DNA from: Setophaga petechia
Lineage: Eukaryota; Chordata; Aves; Passeriformes; Parulidae
Length of the DNA stretch: 64,000 nt
Reading direction: 5' to 3'
Assembly (NCBI GenBank): GCA_024362935.1
Contig: JANCRA010000014.1
Location: 4,731,001-4,795,000, forward strand
Shown here: positions 25,401-39,416 of the stretch, one piece after another
How positions within the stretch are numbered: the first letter of the stretch is position 1
How the letters are laid out: the number at the start of each line of letters is the position of its first letter
Position numbers and translations under genes: made by a program
Notes under the pieces: model-generated
Databases searched by the model: none
What the model was told of the DNA's origin: nothing
Seen by the model: the letters and a program-made list of their open reading frames with translations, nothing else

Positions 25401-28400
25401 GCAAATGCTCACTTATATCTGTACTCATTTATATTCATCCCTAGTTGAGTCTTTGCTGAGATTTTAAGTATTTGCCACTCATACAGAGAGGAGAAATAAG
25501 TTAACAAGTGAATCACTCATTTGGACTTTGCATTAGTTTCCCATGTCTGTGTTAAATGACTAATAACTGTGTCCAAAGTTGGGATTCAGTATGATATTTC
25601 AGTATATATATTTCAGTATGATATAATACTTTGACTGTATGCAAATTTTAATTTTTTAACAAAATCTGATTTCTTGATACATTGGCCAATTAAATTAAAC
25701 AGGTCTCCTCAAAATTAACCCCAGTTACTAGCAAGAAACTTAAACCTAATAGTTGCAGCTCAAAAGCCTGGTGTGTTTTATCTCCTTTTTTTCCCAGAAT
25801 GAGATCCTGGCACCCTAATTCACAGGCACCAGAGCTGATCTCCACAGAGAGTCGCAATCAAGTCGACTCTTTCTTTGCAGCACAAAGGAAATCACATTTC
25901 TTTGAAATGCCGAGGAAATCTGAATGTGTGTTCCTGTTTAGCATGATTAAGGTGTCACATAGCACTCCCACACACCCCGACACAGAGAACTTCTTGCCGG
26001 CTGCTGATGTCAAAGCAAATCAGCTGAAAACACGGAGGGGTTCTGAGAAACACAACTAGGGCACGCCAGGCAGGCTGGCAACGAGCTGCCCTGTGTCATA
26101 GGGACTGGGCAGCCTCAGGGACCACCCCTGAGGCAGGGCACAGCATGGGGGCAACACAGGAGTCTCCCCTGCCCCCCAGCATGTTCCTAATACAGGCATG
26201 GGGCACTGATCTTTCATTATGTAGACATTTCTGCATGTGAGCTGCTTGTTATAAAACCCTGATAATAACAGTGCATGTATCCATAGCAATTGGGAATCTC
26301 TCCAAGGGGTGCACTGCTTTGCTTTTGGATTTTCCCAAAACCTTCTCTGTGTGTGCTCCATTTTGGTCCCAGTTATGCAGGACATATCTCTTTCTATCCC
26401 TGCTCTGTCTCTCATCACCCTGATGATTCCGGCTGCCATCCTCTTGCTTTTCTTCAGCTCTTTGTTCTGTGTATTTTTGCTTGTGTCCTGTGGTTTGTCC
26501 ACTATTAACATTAATAATTTAGGAAATTGTCTGCTTCTGCTGAAATCAATTCCTGTGCTACTGCTGCTAAGTGCTGGGCCTGGACCCAAGTGCTGCTATG
26601 ATGGGGACCAAACAAAGGAAACAAAATGAAATGAGGACAGAGGAAAACAGGCGCCTCATCCTTCAGCACCCTGTGAATTTAGGTGGCGATGCTCAAAGCC
26701 TAAGAAACACTACCACCAAATTTCATTGAAATCCTTTTTTTCCATAGGTATCCCACATATGTGTTACCATCCTGGTGCTGGCAGAATTTGGCCTCAGTGC
26801 AGGAGCCCCACAAGGTCCATCCCTCAAGGCAAAGCTGCTCAGACACGGGCAAAGGGGACTGACAGTGGAAAATCCATCACCCTATGCCTCTGCAGCTGCT
26901 CACCTAATGAAAACCGTAAAGAGCCAAAGTGCTCGTGCCAAGCTAGTGACAGAAGTGACTCTTTCTTACCTCCTTACCTGCCATCAAACCTCCATCACTC
27001 TGCCAGGGTCCATCTCCCAGAGCTGCACCAACCTCACCAGAAGATGCCGTCCTGATGGTGACTCATTTCCCTGCAAGTGGCAGAGGAAGAAAAGCACCAT
27101 GTGCCTCAAGGCTCAAGCTGGGGGGACCAAATTCTCCTTATTTCTTTCTCTGGCCCACACAGCTACACTGCTGAGGGCCTCACATGGGGAAACTGCCAAC
27201 AGCAGAGGGCACGGACTCTGTCTTGGAGACGCATTTTATATTCTTAATCCCAGGACTTTAATAGCTCTGTGAGGGAGAGAGATAAATAACAAGATAATGA
27301 AAACAGTGATTTAGAGACCAGGTATGCAGACATTTTGACTAAGGGTGAGAGGATAAATTCATCTGGTATAACATTACTGAAGTTCAACTCTCATCCATGC
27401 TGTTGAGCCATGCAGCTGGGCTCCTCTGTCCTTCCTACAGCAACATTTTAGCAGAAAGACTTTTTTACTGGGTTTTTTAAGTAGCTGGTTAAGACACCAC
27501 CCCCAGACATAAGCAGGCTGCGGCTGTCCCCTGAGGGCAGGAGAGATTGGACGGCCAGAGGAGGGTTTGTGCAGGGCTGGGGCTCAGCTCCCACCAGGAG
27601 CTGGCAGCACCCCGCAGCCAGACCGAGCCCTGGCACACCCCGGGACCAGCAGGAATCCTGGGAGCACGGGGACAACACCACCACACAAACCTCACTGGCA
27701 CTCCCGGGGAGTGGGCATGCCAGGAAGGGTGTGGACACCCAATGCCTCCATTTGCCTCCTCCTCAAGGGCTTGGCTGACGTCCCCTGGGGACCACAGGCC
27801 CGGATGCTGGGGACCCAGCGCTTCACTCCTCAGCTGGATCCAAGCCATGTCCTTACCCTGTGCTGGCTGCCCACTCACACTCCCAATAGGCAGAGAATGT
27901 GAGGACACACTTCCCATAGCCACCAGAGCTGGAGGTGCCTGCAGGCTGGGCAGGAATGCAGTGCCAGTCGTGATGGGTTAGGGCCAGAAGCCAGTGCAGT
28001 CACATAATTAAATAATGAGAGCAGATTAGGCAATCCCTGTGCTTCACGTTGACAAGGCTGGAGGAAAGAACAGAACATGTAATCAAATGAGGGGGGGGTT
28101 CTTTCTTTCTTTCTTTACTTTGAAAGAAAGACAATATTACAGCACTGTAAGAGGTGGCATAGCATGCACTAATTTTGTGCTGCTGGGGATATTTCTCTCT
28201 TGCAGGTTTCAGGATAAGACAGATTTTTATTAAAGCCTAAGGGAGAAAAGAACTGGAGGAGCTGGCATTCACTGGGAATTAAGCCCCCAATTCACTTAAT
28301 GCTTATTCAATATCTTCTGCCCTTCCATTTGGCTAACTTGCCTAAGAACACATTCACTTCTTCACATCAGCAACCTGCAATCAGAAAAATCACCTGTAAT

Positions 28401-29450
28401 CCAGCTCCCTCCAGGCACAGACCAATAGCTACACATTCTCAATGACAGATCAGGCTAAATAAAAAGCACAAATCCACAATCTGCTATCAGGAGACGGCTA
28501 AGGCTTCCTTCTTTTGATGATTTCTGCCAAGATACTCCTGCTGAGTCACTGGGTTTGCAGAGCCATGTGCTGGAGGGAGCTGCCAGAGCTGACCCAGGGG
28601 CTGCTGCTCCCTGCAGAGGCTGAACATTACAGGAGCTGTAGGAGTACCTGGGCATTTTCCTTGGGCTTTCCTGGCAAAGCTGCAGGCCAGGATTGGAGTG
28701 CAAATGTACTGAAGAAATCATCTGACTGGTACAGGAGGTGCTTTAGCTGGATTTCTTCACTGGCTTAACAGGCAACTAGACATTCACTTATTCAGGTCCC
28801 CGTTTCCCCAGCCCAAGGATGTAATTTGGTGACTCACCACCATTCAGGTACCAATAATGACAGTTGGAGTTTTTCCCCAAACAACTGATTTCAAATACAT
28901 AATTCATTTAGATCGTGTTAAAAAATATGCTCCTGATTTTTGTCTCTATGGTGCTAAACACATCACGTAACGCCTTCTGCAGCAGTGACCTGGCTTACCC
29001 TGGATTTGGGAATCATCCAGCCAAGTGAGGCTCTCTGCTTTTTTGAGCCACCCTTCTGAAGTGATCTGCAGAGAAATGATCTGCCTGGAAAGTGACAACA
29101 CCACATTGCTAATAAATGTCCCCAGGCTTTAGCAAACCTGCCAGAAACTCGCTGGACTTAGCACAGCACCTTTGGTTTAGTAAAGACCTGCAGCATGGAA
29201 GAGGCCAGGCACCCCAAGCTGCAAGGGGACTTGTGGTGTACATGCAAAGAGACATTTTGTCCTATTTGGGAAATTGCTGGCTAAGCTATAGGTGACACCA
29301 TTCCCTGGCAGTGTCATTCGTCCTGACACCTTTTCAGTGGGAAGGCAGCTCGTCACGGCCGAGATGTGTGTGGAGTTGCCTTATTTACTCTCCTGGGGTG
29401 GCATGAATCAGAGTTGAAAAGTGCAGTATGTTGAAGTCAACCCATATTCC
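22400..29450. other. Intergenic spacer, no gene seen
   Basis: This is mixed-composition DNA with no supported gene. Overlapping frames on both strands at 27.4-28.0 kb reflect GC-rich sequence lacking stops rather than coding. A TTTC simple tract lies near 28,100-28,116. A hydrophobic frame at about 26.3-26.6 kb has no recognisable family. Confidence 0.75.
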
Positions 29451-29489
29451 CATGATGTGCGAGTGTGAGTCACTCAGCAGGGAGATTCT

Positions 29490-29750
29490 GCCAGGGTCCC
29501 TCCTGGACGACCCGGCTGTGTCAAACGCGCCGGAAAATCCGCGGATAAAAAAATCCCCAGTGACGCACAGGAGCCGAGTAGGCTCCGTGCCTTTTTGGGG
29601 AAGCTTCTGAAACGCCGACGTTTCCTCTTGATCAATAATCTGGTTGGCAGAGCGGGGCTTTGAAGCAATCCAGAAAGCTCAGCTCCCTGCTCACACGGCC
29701 ACTGCTGCTCCTCTCCGGGAGATGACGCGCGGGGTAACCCCAGGCGCAGG
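29490..29750. other. Small CpG-enriched patch
   Basis: About 250 bases carry clustered CpGs, including ACGCGCCGG near 29,525, TCCGCGG near 29,538, CGCCGACG near 29,613 and GACGCGCGGGG near 29,723. Flanking DNA is CpG-poor. There is no coding frame with recognisable similarity. It may be a regulatory element in the PLCG2-CMIP spacer. Confidence 0.35.
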
Positions 29751-29759
29751 CAGGGGAAG

Positions 29760-32700
29760 GATTTCTCTTGCACATCTATTTAAATCTCCTGGAAGAGCTG
29801 CTTGCTGCTCGCAGGAAAGATAATGCAGGATGTGAAAGGGCTTTCTAGGGATGGGTAAAAGAAAAATTTTTCAAAAAGAACAAGTCCCATTCTAAGGTCT
29901 CACAGCTGATTTCGGGTTTTCTCCATCATCTCCTTTCTCCTTTCTGTCCTCATTAAATACCATTTGTGGGGTTATCATGGGCTGCTTACAGCAGCAAGTC
30001 AGCTGGAACATTCAGACAAGGTTTTCTTGGCCTTACACCCCATCACTCCTCTGATTCTCCACTTACCAGAGCTGATCCTCCTGTCCCTGCAGCCACCACA
30101 GTGAGGACACCACTGTCTCGGCAATGTTTTCCATGCTGCTGTCCTGATTGAAAATACAAGGAAAAGCCACTGACAAGAACATTTCCAGATAAATATCTCA
30201 TTAATTTCAACCACAGGCAGCTGTGAGTCATTTCCCTTTGACTACACTCCTCTCTCTTTCTGTGACCAGAAATCGGGTAGTGGAGGTCTGGTACTGTGTA
30301 AAACTCATAATTATTTTGAAGGGATATCAATAAATTGATAATTATTCTCAAAAATCAGGCCTAAAAAATCCTTCATTTTCTCAAGAGATTTGCTATTAGT
30401 TAATCACCTTTGCTCCTACCACAGCTGTGGGATAAAATTAAGCCATTTTACTGCAAAACTGTTGGACTTCCTTTAAAGACTCAAGCAGCAGGTTGGGCTT
30501 TCCTTGGACCACATTTCTGCCTCCTGGTAAATTGTGCCTTTTCCCCCCAGAATAAAAGTGCCATGAGGAGATAACCCCTGGTTATCTGTAACCCCTGGTC
30601 ACCTGCTCTACTGCCACCTCAGTGCCCTGGGTGGGAGCACCAGGCTGGCTGCCTCGTGCCATTGGGATTCGGCAGCTCTGCTTTTCCCTTCCTTTCCTTT
30701 CTTTTCCTTTCCTTCCCAGCAGCTGGCTCGGCTCAGGCACAGCGTGGCTCAGAGCCTGATGGATCACAGACCCCACAGCCTGAGCGCCAGCAGTGTCTCA
30801 CATGCCAGATGTTTCTCTTTTAGACACATTGCTACTTTTTTTGTTTTGTTTTCTTTTTCTGAAATAACAACAGCTTGACCAAGACCCAAACCCCCAACTT
30901 CTAAAATCAAAACCAGGGCTGTAGCTCGGAGTGCAGACAGTCCCTGGTGGGGTGGCACAGGGCTGGCCATGGTCACACGTGGAGTGATGCAGTGGCATCA
31001 TGTGACACAATCCATCACTGGAGCCTTTAGGCCTCTACTCAATACCTTTAAAAACACAAAACCAAACAAAGATTCCCAGACTGCTGTTTAATCACTGGGA
31101 TCTGCCTTAAAATGAGCTAGAAAAGAACATTTTCCATCAGCTTTCGTGAGATTTGGGTTATACTTTTTCACTGGAGATGAATTCAAGGCAGGACAGAGCC
31201 CTCAGCCACCAACCTGGCTGCCACCATGTGGAGAGGCCTGAGGGGCCCTTCTGGGCTGTCAGGGTTGCTGTGGGAGCACTGGTCAGGGTGCTCACACTTG
31301 GCCAACGATGGCATGGCTTCAGCTGAGCACAGCACTAAAATCAGGACTTCATTCAGACCCAAACCTCTTGCCAATTATTTTTCATCACTTCACTCCTCAC
31401 TGCTTGTTAGCCCTGGGTTCACCCTGGTGACTAATGACTGCTCTTGTCTGAATTCAGTGCATTTCTAGAGAATAACCAAACTTCAGGAGAAGCTTCCCAT
31501 TTGTACTAACGAAGAGGAGGGAAAACGTGATGGTGGGGGAGGATAAACACTGTTGTCATGTCATCAATTTCCCTAATTCTCCTTGGGGGTGGTCTCTGAC
31601 GCTGTGGGTGCTCAAAGGATTTTAACCTGAATCATAGGAAAAAAAATTACCCAGACCCAACCCATGCTGTGCTGGGACACCCTCCCAGCAAAGGAGTGGC
31701 CACAGATGGGTTTGTTTCATGCTGCATTTTAAGACATGGAGGAATGTAAAATATCCCACCCACCTGCTCCTCCACAGTCACCCCTCCAGCCACTGGCTGC
31801 CTTGAGGCCACACCACACCATGTCCCAGGAAAGGGAGGGTCCCCACACCAGGCCGGGCTCCCTGAGCACGGTATCAGCCCAAACCAGACCCCAAAACCCA
31901 AAGCGACTTCACTCATGAGCTACAGGAAGCCAAGAGCTCTGTTTGGCAGCCACGAGGACATTGGAGCCCATCAATGGACAGCAGGTGACTTGTGCTGTGG
32001 CAGTGTCACAGAGCCACCGTGTCCCCGTGTCCCTCACCATTCCCAGGATGAGCGGGCACAGCAGTGGCGGCAAAAATGGACAATTGCACCGACTAACTTC
32101 CACATGGGACAGGGAGCAGGGTGCAGTCAGAGCCCCTGGCAGCAGGGCAGGGAGAGGAGGAGGAGCAGGAGGGGGAGGAAGGCCCGGGCCCGCAGTGGCT
32201 GGTGCTGGCGCTCGGGCGGGTTTCCTTGGCAGCCGCAAGCTCAGGGCACTCACCATACCTAAGTGAAGATTTTGTCACCATGGAAACATTGATGTCATCA
32301 GCTCTGCAGCAGCCTCAACCTTAGCTGCAACTTTTTTCTCTTTTTCTTCCCCCCCTGCTTTGGGGGTTTTATTTATTTATTTGAGAGTTTCTCGCAGGAG
32401 ATGACCCTGGTGCTGGGCCTGCCAAAACATCCAGGGGTGTCCACTATCCCAGACCCTCCTCATGTCACCTGGGGGTGTTGGGGAGCCTCTCACTGGTAGC
32501 AGTGGGATGGGGCTGCATTTTGGAAACACCCATCAGGACCATGCTCTGCCCTCTGTGCACTGACCCATTTTCCCTGTCCCCATAAATCAGCTGCATTTCC
32601 AAGAAAGGTCGTTTGGAAACTCTCAAAGTATGAAGGAGGTGACCTGGGCAGAGGCTCGGCACTGTGGGCTCCTGCAGCTCTCACTGTGCAGGAACACAAG

Positions 32701-35700
32701 CTCACTGTCACAGGCTCTATGGCAGAGCCACCACCACTCACTCTCCTGTCAGGAGGAGCCAGACAGACCCCCAAAAGAGGGAATTCCACGTCTCCATGTA
32801 GCACGGGATCCTGTGTGAGCATCCCATGGCCATGCACAGCTCTGGCTGTGTGGTGGAGCTTTACCCTCAGTGCTCAGGGAGGTTCCCCCGAGCTCTAAAC
32901 CAAAAACTCCTCTGACAATGACACCCAGCACATTTTCTGAAGAAAAGAGTTGTGAAGGAGCAGGACCTGGCATCTTTACCAGGCTTGAGCAAGGAGACCT
33001 AGCCCTCTGCCAGCTCCGTTCCAGGGATGGATTTCATCCCGTTAGCCACATCCACGATTCCCCCAGAGCCTCCTTTAACTTATCAGTTAATAGTGGACTG
33101 TTGCAGAAGTCTGGGTCAGACTGTTCCAGCCAAAAATACTCTCTACCGAGTTCACTGCAATGTTAAAACAAGAATTTCACCTCAGTGAGGGCAGGAGCAA
33201 TGCTGTGAGCAATGCTGTGTCTGTGCTCAGCTGTCCCTGCTGCCCCTCACACAGCCCTTCCCCCGAGTCACAGGGAGGTTTATTCCAGCTGTAGCTGGGA
33301 TTTTTATAAAGTTGTGATTTATTTTTTTGTTAAATCCTGCTCCTGCTCTAGGCCGTTGTGCAGAGCAGAATCTCTTTTCCTTACCATGAAGGGGATCTTG
33401 ATGGGCCCCATCCAGGCACAGGGATGCTCCCCCAGCCCTGCCACTGCTCATCCCATCTGTCAGGCCTGGAGAGAACCACATGGAAGGGAGACAGCTGGTA
33501 AAACACAGTCAGAGAACATCAAACCCTAGTCAATAGACAGGTTTACAATACCTTTTCTCTTTCATAAACAACAATCAACCACAGATTATGTGTTTCTAAC
33601 ATGATGGCCCAAACTGAAATTTGAAGTGTTCTTGATGAATGTGTTTTTGCAACCTTCAGGGATCACACTCTGCCCCTCTGCAGCAGTAAATAACAAACCC
33701 AGCCCCAAGATCATAAAGCACCTGGCAAATGAGTCACTAACATTCATTATCCTTAATACCATCATAATAGGTAAAATATAGAAAGAAAAGTGTCCCTAAG
33801 CCAAGGTTTCAGTATTTCAATATAAGAAGGTACAGCACATACCAAAGACAGCAGCAACACTTCTATTAAAGTGAGAGAGTCAGTGGGTCTCTGACCTCAT
33901 ATTCAAAGCAAACTTCACTTTTTAAAAGGACTTTTTCGTAATTTAATACAAAGGCAGGGATTTCATAGCAAAGGCTTATTTAAAAACAGGAGATTCTGGG
34001 TGGGAGAGCCTGCTATGATTTAAAAGTACCTCACTATCTACTGTGAACAACTCAACTTCAAATGTATGCTGCATAAGAATCAAAGGATTAATGCTTGATA
34101 TCCTATCCCAGCTGGAAGAAAAATTAACAAGAAACTGGTTACTATATCAACTGCCAGATCTGCAAAGCAAACTGGTGAATTTAGGTGCTGAGACCAATTT
34201 AATGGTCTGAACACAAACTGGGAGCTCTGTTCTACACAGAGCTCTGCTTGTATCTTTGTAGAGATTGGTAGGAAAAAGATATTTACATAACAAGGTTCAT
34301 CCATGGCCAGCAGATCTGTGAGGTTTGGGTGTGTATGTATTTAAAATCTGATAGGGCCTACTGGAACATTAGAAAGGTATTACAGTACTTGTTCTAGCTG
34401 GTGAAAAACATGAAAGTGAGATTACCTGAAAAAAAAAAAAAGCAGATATCAGGCTAGCAGGAAAAATACCAGCATGTTTGATATTATTGGCAAAAAGGAC
34501 ATTCCAAGATCTGTTGTTAATAAAAATGGCTAATCTCAAATACTCACTTAAGCTTTTCCTCTGTCAATAGAAATGAAAATGGAAAAAAAATGCATTGTAA
34601 CATCTACTTAAAAGAAATATTTTGATATGTGTACTCCATTTAGTTGGAAAAACCCATTACAAATTCAAGAGGCAGCACTATTAGTGAGTGATGTGTTCTA
34701 ATGGGCACAGCTGCGCTGTGTTACAGGGGCTGGGAGAGGTCAGCACTGCCCTCAGCAGCACTTACTGCCCTACTGCTTACAGATGCTTGTAAAGTTTCAA
34801 GGATTAAAAATCCTTGCACACATGAGAGAGGAGGGTGCTGCTGCTCCCAGCCAGCAGGGCAGTGGAAATCCCAAAGAAGGGAACAGGCCCAGCTGCTGCT
34901 GTTTTCCAGAGCCAGCAGTCCTGGGTGGAGCTGGCATCCCTGCTTTGCTTTTACCTCATTAGTGTTTGATTCCTTCGCTGCATTTAGGGATTGCCAGTCC
35001 AGAGCCCACTTTATCCCCAGGAGGACTTTACCTGAACAGAGGCTTGATGCTCTCTGGGAAGCATAAGGAGTGTCAGAGGCACTGCTTGTGCTCGGTGCTG
35101 GAGCGCTCAGACATGGAGCCTCTCCAGGCCTTGGGGACCAGGCCAGGCCACAGCCCCAGGACAAGGCCCACCCGCTCTGGGGACAGGAGATCAGGACCCT
35201 GACCAAGGTGCAGATCAGCCCCAGGGACACTGCAGATCCCCCACACCTGCCCAGTGTCACCATCTCCCACACACCTTCGCGTGAGATCCCTCGGCCAGCA
35301 TCAGGCAGGAGCCTCAGGTCACCAGGGATGGGACTTGTGGATAACCTGGCCTCCATCTGGATCCCATGAACAAGACATCCCAAGCTCTTACCTGGGAAAA
35401 ATCCCACCAATGCTTCAGCAGTTGTTTCAGCACTCCCCTACAAGCAAATCCATGCTGAATTCTCAGGATTTTAGGTATCTATTTCACTCTCTGAGCAACA
35501 AATAAGCTGAGCCCACACAGCCAGGAAACTGGAGGCAAAGGTACTTTGTGAGATTCATCTCTGTGTTTGGTCTTCTGAAACTCAAAAGGTAGCTGTGAGC
35601 TGTGGAAGCAGCAGTAGGAAGGCAGGACAACCACAGGTTTTTAATGAGGACAGGAGAAAATTGCTCCCAAAACTCAGCAGTGCTGAGGCTTTGTGCTCTC

Positions 35701-37480
35701 TGGACTTGCATCAGAGCTGCTGCGCGAGCTCGGGTTGAAAGCCGAGAGCTGCAGGTCAGACCAGCCCCTGGCATTCGCAGTCCCCGGGAAGGAGGGCTGC
35801 AGGCACCTCCCAAACAGAACCAGGCAGTTCTGAACAGCTCCATTATCAGCAAGCAGAGCTGGGCACAGGCAGAAAGGCTTCATTATCCAGGGAAACCAGC
35901 AGCCAGCCACGAGGCCCAGGGCTCTGCTGCAAAAAGCTCAGGAAAAGAGGAGTGCAAGCTCAGACACAGCATCTCTATTACTGCACGTCTAATCCTCACC
36001 TCCTGTAGGCAACAGAGAATCCTCACTCAGACACAATCCTGAGACAGCCTCACCAGGCTGCTCTGTCATTGCCACAGGCCTGAGACCCAGGGCAGCTGCC
36101 CTGGCACATGATGACTCCAACCAAGCCCCATTTCACTTAACTCCACACTGAGCACCTCCAATCTCACTTTGTTTAGCCTGCTGCCATGGCAGGGAGAGAT
36201 TCTGCTGTTTCAGGAGTCAGGAGCAGGGAGGAACCATGAAGGAGGAGTTTCTTGGAGGCTGCAGCAGAAGCAGGAGCAGGGCAGGTGCTGAAGGGGGATC
36301 TCACGCACGCCCATTCCCTGCTCACTCCAGGGCAGCCACGTAGCATCTCAGCAAAGCTCTGTGGCTTCTCACAGGGCTGATAATCCAGGTGAGGTTGTAG
36401 AAACCAAACATTGTCACCACTTCCCCCAAAGGCAGAGCCTGGGGAGCTCAGGGATGGGTCATTGTCCACAGCAGGAAGAGAAGCTGTATCCAATATATGC
36501 CTTCATCTCAGCAAGGCCTAAAGATCTCCTTCCTCGGGTGGTTTTTCAGTCCCTCACACATCCCAGGAATATTTCTGGCTCTTCTGGGTCGAGAAAGGTT
36601 TTGTGAAGTCCTTGCTGTTGCCAGAGCAGGACTGCCCATATGCAGTGGTGCCTGCTCAAGGGGAAACACCCAAAAAGCCCAAAAGACTCAGCTACAGCTG
36701 CCTGAGTTCAGTGAAGAAAAAAAAAAATAAAGGCAAGTTATTCTCTTTATCAAGGGCCATCCTGTGAGCACTTCTTAGCTTGGCTGGAAGCATGGAACAA
36801 ACCCTTGTGTTTCTCCATGTCCTGAAGTCTCTTTTGTGGAACAGAACAGAAATACAGATAGAAGTGAGAGTACAGAAGCCAGGTAACACAGCCAGGTGAT
36901 AAAGGCAGCTCTCAGAACACCTGCAGGAATTGGTTTCAAGCGGGGCCCATTTGTTTGAAAGCTGAAGCTCAGTAGCTGTGCAGACAATGGAGGCAGAGAT
37001 GTGGAGTTCCAGCTGCGTCTCCTGCTGGCATCCAGCCCACACCCTGCAGGGCTTCATCCAGGACAGCAGAACACAAACACAGCACATCCCTGCCTTTGGA
37101 GGCAGCCCAAAAATACACCTTAATGTACAGAAACCCCTCTTGAGCCTGAAGATGCCCCAGAGCTTCTCTCATTGCCTACATCAGGCAACAGTGCAAGAAA
37201 CCCCCTCACCAGTGCAGCTCCTTTGATGGCCACTGCAAGGACCCCTAAGCCTTTCAAAGACTGGGGACAGTGCACTAAACAGGCTTGGGGAGGGATGCAA
37301 ACCAGGACATACAGAGCTCAGCTGTTCTCCTCCTTCTCCACGGTGGTTCCTCAAGCCTGGGGAGGGGCAGCAAACACCCTGGCTGCCTGCTGGTCCCCTG
37401 CTCTGGAGCCTGCACCTCCCAGAGCATCCCCACATCACCGGCCAGCCAAAGGCTCCTTCAAAGAAAACACAAAGCACGCA
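29760..37480. other. Intergenic spacer downstream of CMIP, no gene seen
   Basis: No supported gene is present. It includes a pyrimidine-rich CCTTT-type tract near 30,683-30,717, a TTTA tract near 32,370-32,382 and GC-rich stretches at about 31.9-32.25 and 34.7-35.4 kb. Those stretches carry long but featureless frames on both strands. CMIP should end at the right edge of this interval. Confidence 0.75.
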
Positions 37481-37483
37481 GCT

Positions 37484-37508
37484 AAAAGATATTCACTTAC
37501 AGTTTATT
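37484..37508 (-). terminator. CMIP: CMIP poly(A) signal and probable cleavage region
   Basis: The minus strand carries AATAAA at 37,508-37,503, about 1.9 kb downstream of the CMIP stop. It lies at the boundary between a long AT-rich, homopolymer-rich block and more ordinary spacer DNA. Cleavage would fall 10-30 bases further, at about 37,475-37,493. Another AATAAA at 38,511-38,506 could give a shorter 3' UTR. Confidence 0.65.
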
Positions 37509-39416
37509 TTTGCCTGAAATTATTTCACATCTCTTTGTACACAGCTACAGAACAGTAGTAGTAAACCATTGGTAAAAGCAACAGTGCTAAGGAAAATGTT
37601 GGCATATTTTTTCTTCTTTTTTTTTTTTTCTTCTTCTTCTTCCTTCCCATACTGCATCTTCATACAGTGTGGGATTTGAAGGGGGGAAAAAAACCTGACA
37701 TACTACATGAGTTAAGACTCAATTTCTGTTTCATTACTTAAAAAAAAAAGAAAAAAAAGAGAAAAACAACATCATTTGGGATGGGGTTGTCTACATAGCA
37801 ACAAACTTAAAAAAAGAAAACAACAAAAAAACCTGAACAAAAAAGCTTGGCTTTCCATTGAATAAGATTAAATATATATATATATTTATATAAAAAATTA
37901 CATTGGCTGTATGTGAAACCTTGAGGTGCTGAAGAATAAAATAAAAGTGTTAAACAGAGGAAAAAACTTTTTTGTTTTGTTTTTGTTTGATTTTTTTTAA
38001 ATAAGCAGCTCTGTACAATGAAGGCTCATTATGAAAAAAAAAAGTCAACAGCATAGTTATAAAAGAAATCACAATTTTTAAAAAATCATCTTCTAAGCAA
38101 CTGTGGAATTTGAAAAATGTAGCAGTCACATTTACAGACAGGTCAGAGCTATCGGATCAGCAACACCGCGATTTCCTCAGTCTCCCCAGAGGAACATGCA
38201 GAACAATGCGTGCACAGAACAGGGCAGGGAGGGGGGCACAGGACAGGGCAGGGAATGAGGGGAGGGGGGAAAAAGAAAAAAACCCAGAAAAAGCTGATGC
38301 ACAAAGTGGAGGGAGAGCTTTTTTTTTTTTTTCTCGTTTTGAAATATCGGACGTAAACAGAAAACAACGGAGGCAACTTGTAAAATCTACAGTTTGCAAA
38401 CACCCCATTGGCAAAAGAAACGCCTTGTCCCCGTCTCCCGTGTTTAAACCTGACATGGCTTAAAAGACTAAAGAAAATTTTCAGACTTTGGAAGGAATTG
38501 TGACTTTTATTAATCCCTGCACCCCCTTCCCCAACAACCACGCCCCCCTTGATAAAGATTTTCCTTCCAATTTGATAACATTTGAGGCATTTTGAAATCA
38601 AAAAGACAACGCGATGAATGTTGACAAAGAGGGAGTATAATACAGTTTGCATTACTAAAAGGCAATTCTTCAAGGAGGACATTTCCTTAAAAAAAATAAT
38701 AATAACAACAAGACAGCAAACTAGTTTATACAGTACTATACGCAAAAAAGGGTAAAAGAATTAACAATTCATAAATAAAAGACAGGTCCCAGACCTGTTA
38801 TTTGTGAACCATTTTCTTAAATAGGTGCATTATGTAAATCTTATGTACAACAAAATTACTTTGCATAACAACTGCAAGGACATGAGGGGAGGTGAAAATC
38901 ATATTGGTTTTGGTTTTCTTCTCTTGAGATTTTTGAAGTTTGATTTTCTGGAGCAAAACTGGTGAAACAGGAGTTCTGGCTGGCTGGGTGCCAGCCAAGG
39001 AAACCCAGGTAAGTAAGGACAAAGGAATATATTTTTTTTCTCCACACGGCATAAAACACAAAGGCAAATAAAATCCACAAAGGTGTTTTTTTCTTCTTTA
39101 TAATCCTCTTGCTGCTACAAAGTCCTTTTTTTTGTTTGTTTGTTTGTTTGTCTCCTTCCTTTTCAATTTAAATTATGTTGATTCTGAAATCACAAAGCTG
39201 AAAGAATCCGATGGGGTCCAGGCTTGCCCCATCCTCCCAACACACACAACTCCACTCTGCTACCCCACAACCACAACTCCTGCCACCAAGTCCCCAGACT
39301 CACTGCTCTACAGCAATTGGCCAAAAGTTATTTTCAGGTTTGTTTCAATCTGTCTGTTTTAAAAATCTTTTCCTTCTCACGAGAAGCAAAAGAGAAGAGT
39401 GGGAGGCAGGGAGAGT
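37485..39416 (-). other. CMIP: CMIP 3' untranslated region
   Basis: This stretch of about 1.9 kb follows the CMIP stop codon. It is AT-rich with many A/T homopolymers, including T runs near 37,618-37,630 and 38,319-38,332, a TA tract near 37,875-37,886 and a TTTG tract near 39,133-39,150. No coding exon or splice signal of CMIP lies beyond the stop. The length is close to what I recall for mammalian CMIP mRNA, but the end is inferred from the poly(A) signal. Confidence 0.75.

Noticed and set aside
26290..26629. Hydrophobic plus-strand frames resembling membrane segments
   Set aside because: They are pyrimidine-rich DNA read as Leu/Ser/Phe. Two overlapping frames look equally hydrophobic, and there are no splice signals or family match.
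27448..27981. Overlapping frames on both strands in a GC-rich spacer segment
   Set aside because: There is no recognisable protein, no exon borders and no CpG-island promoter. They are best explained by composition.
34721..35410. 229-codon minus-strand frame
   Set aside because: It is the longest frame in the spacer, but it is rich in Ser, Leu, Gly and Trp without a family pattern and is matched by other frames on the opposite strand. A search could overturn this.
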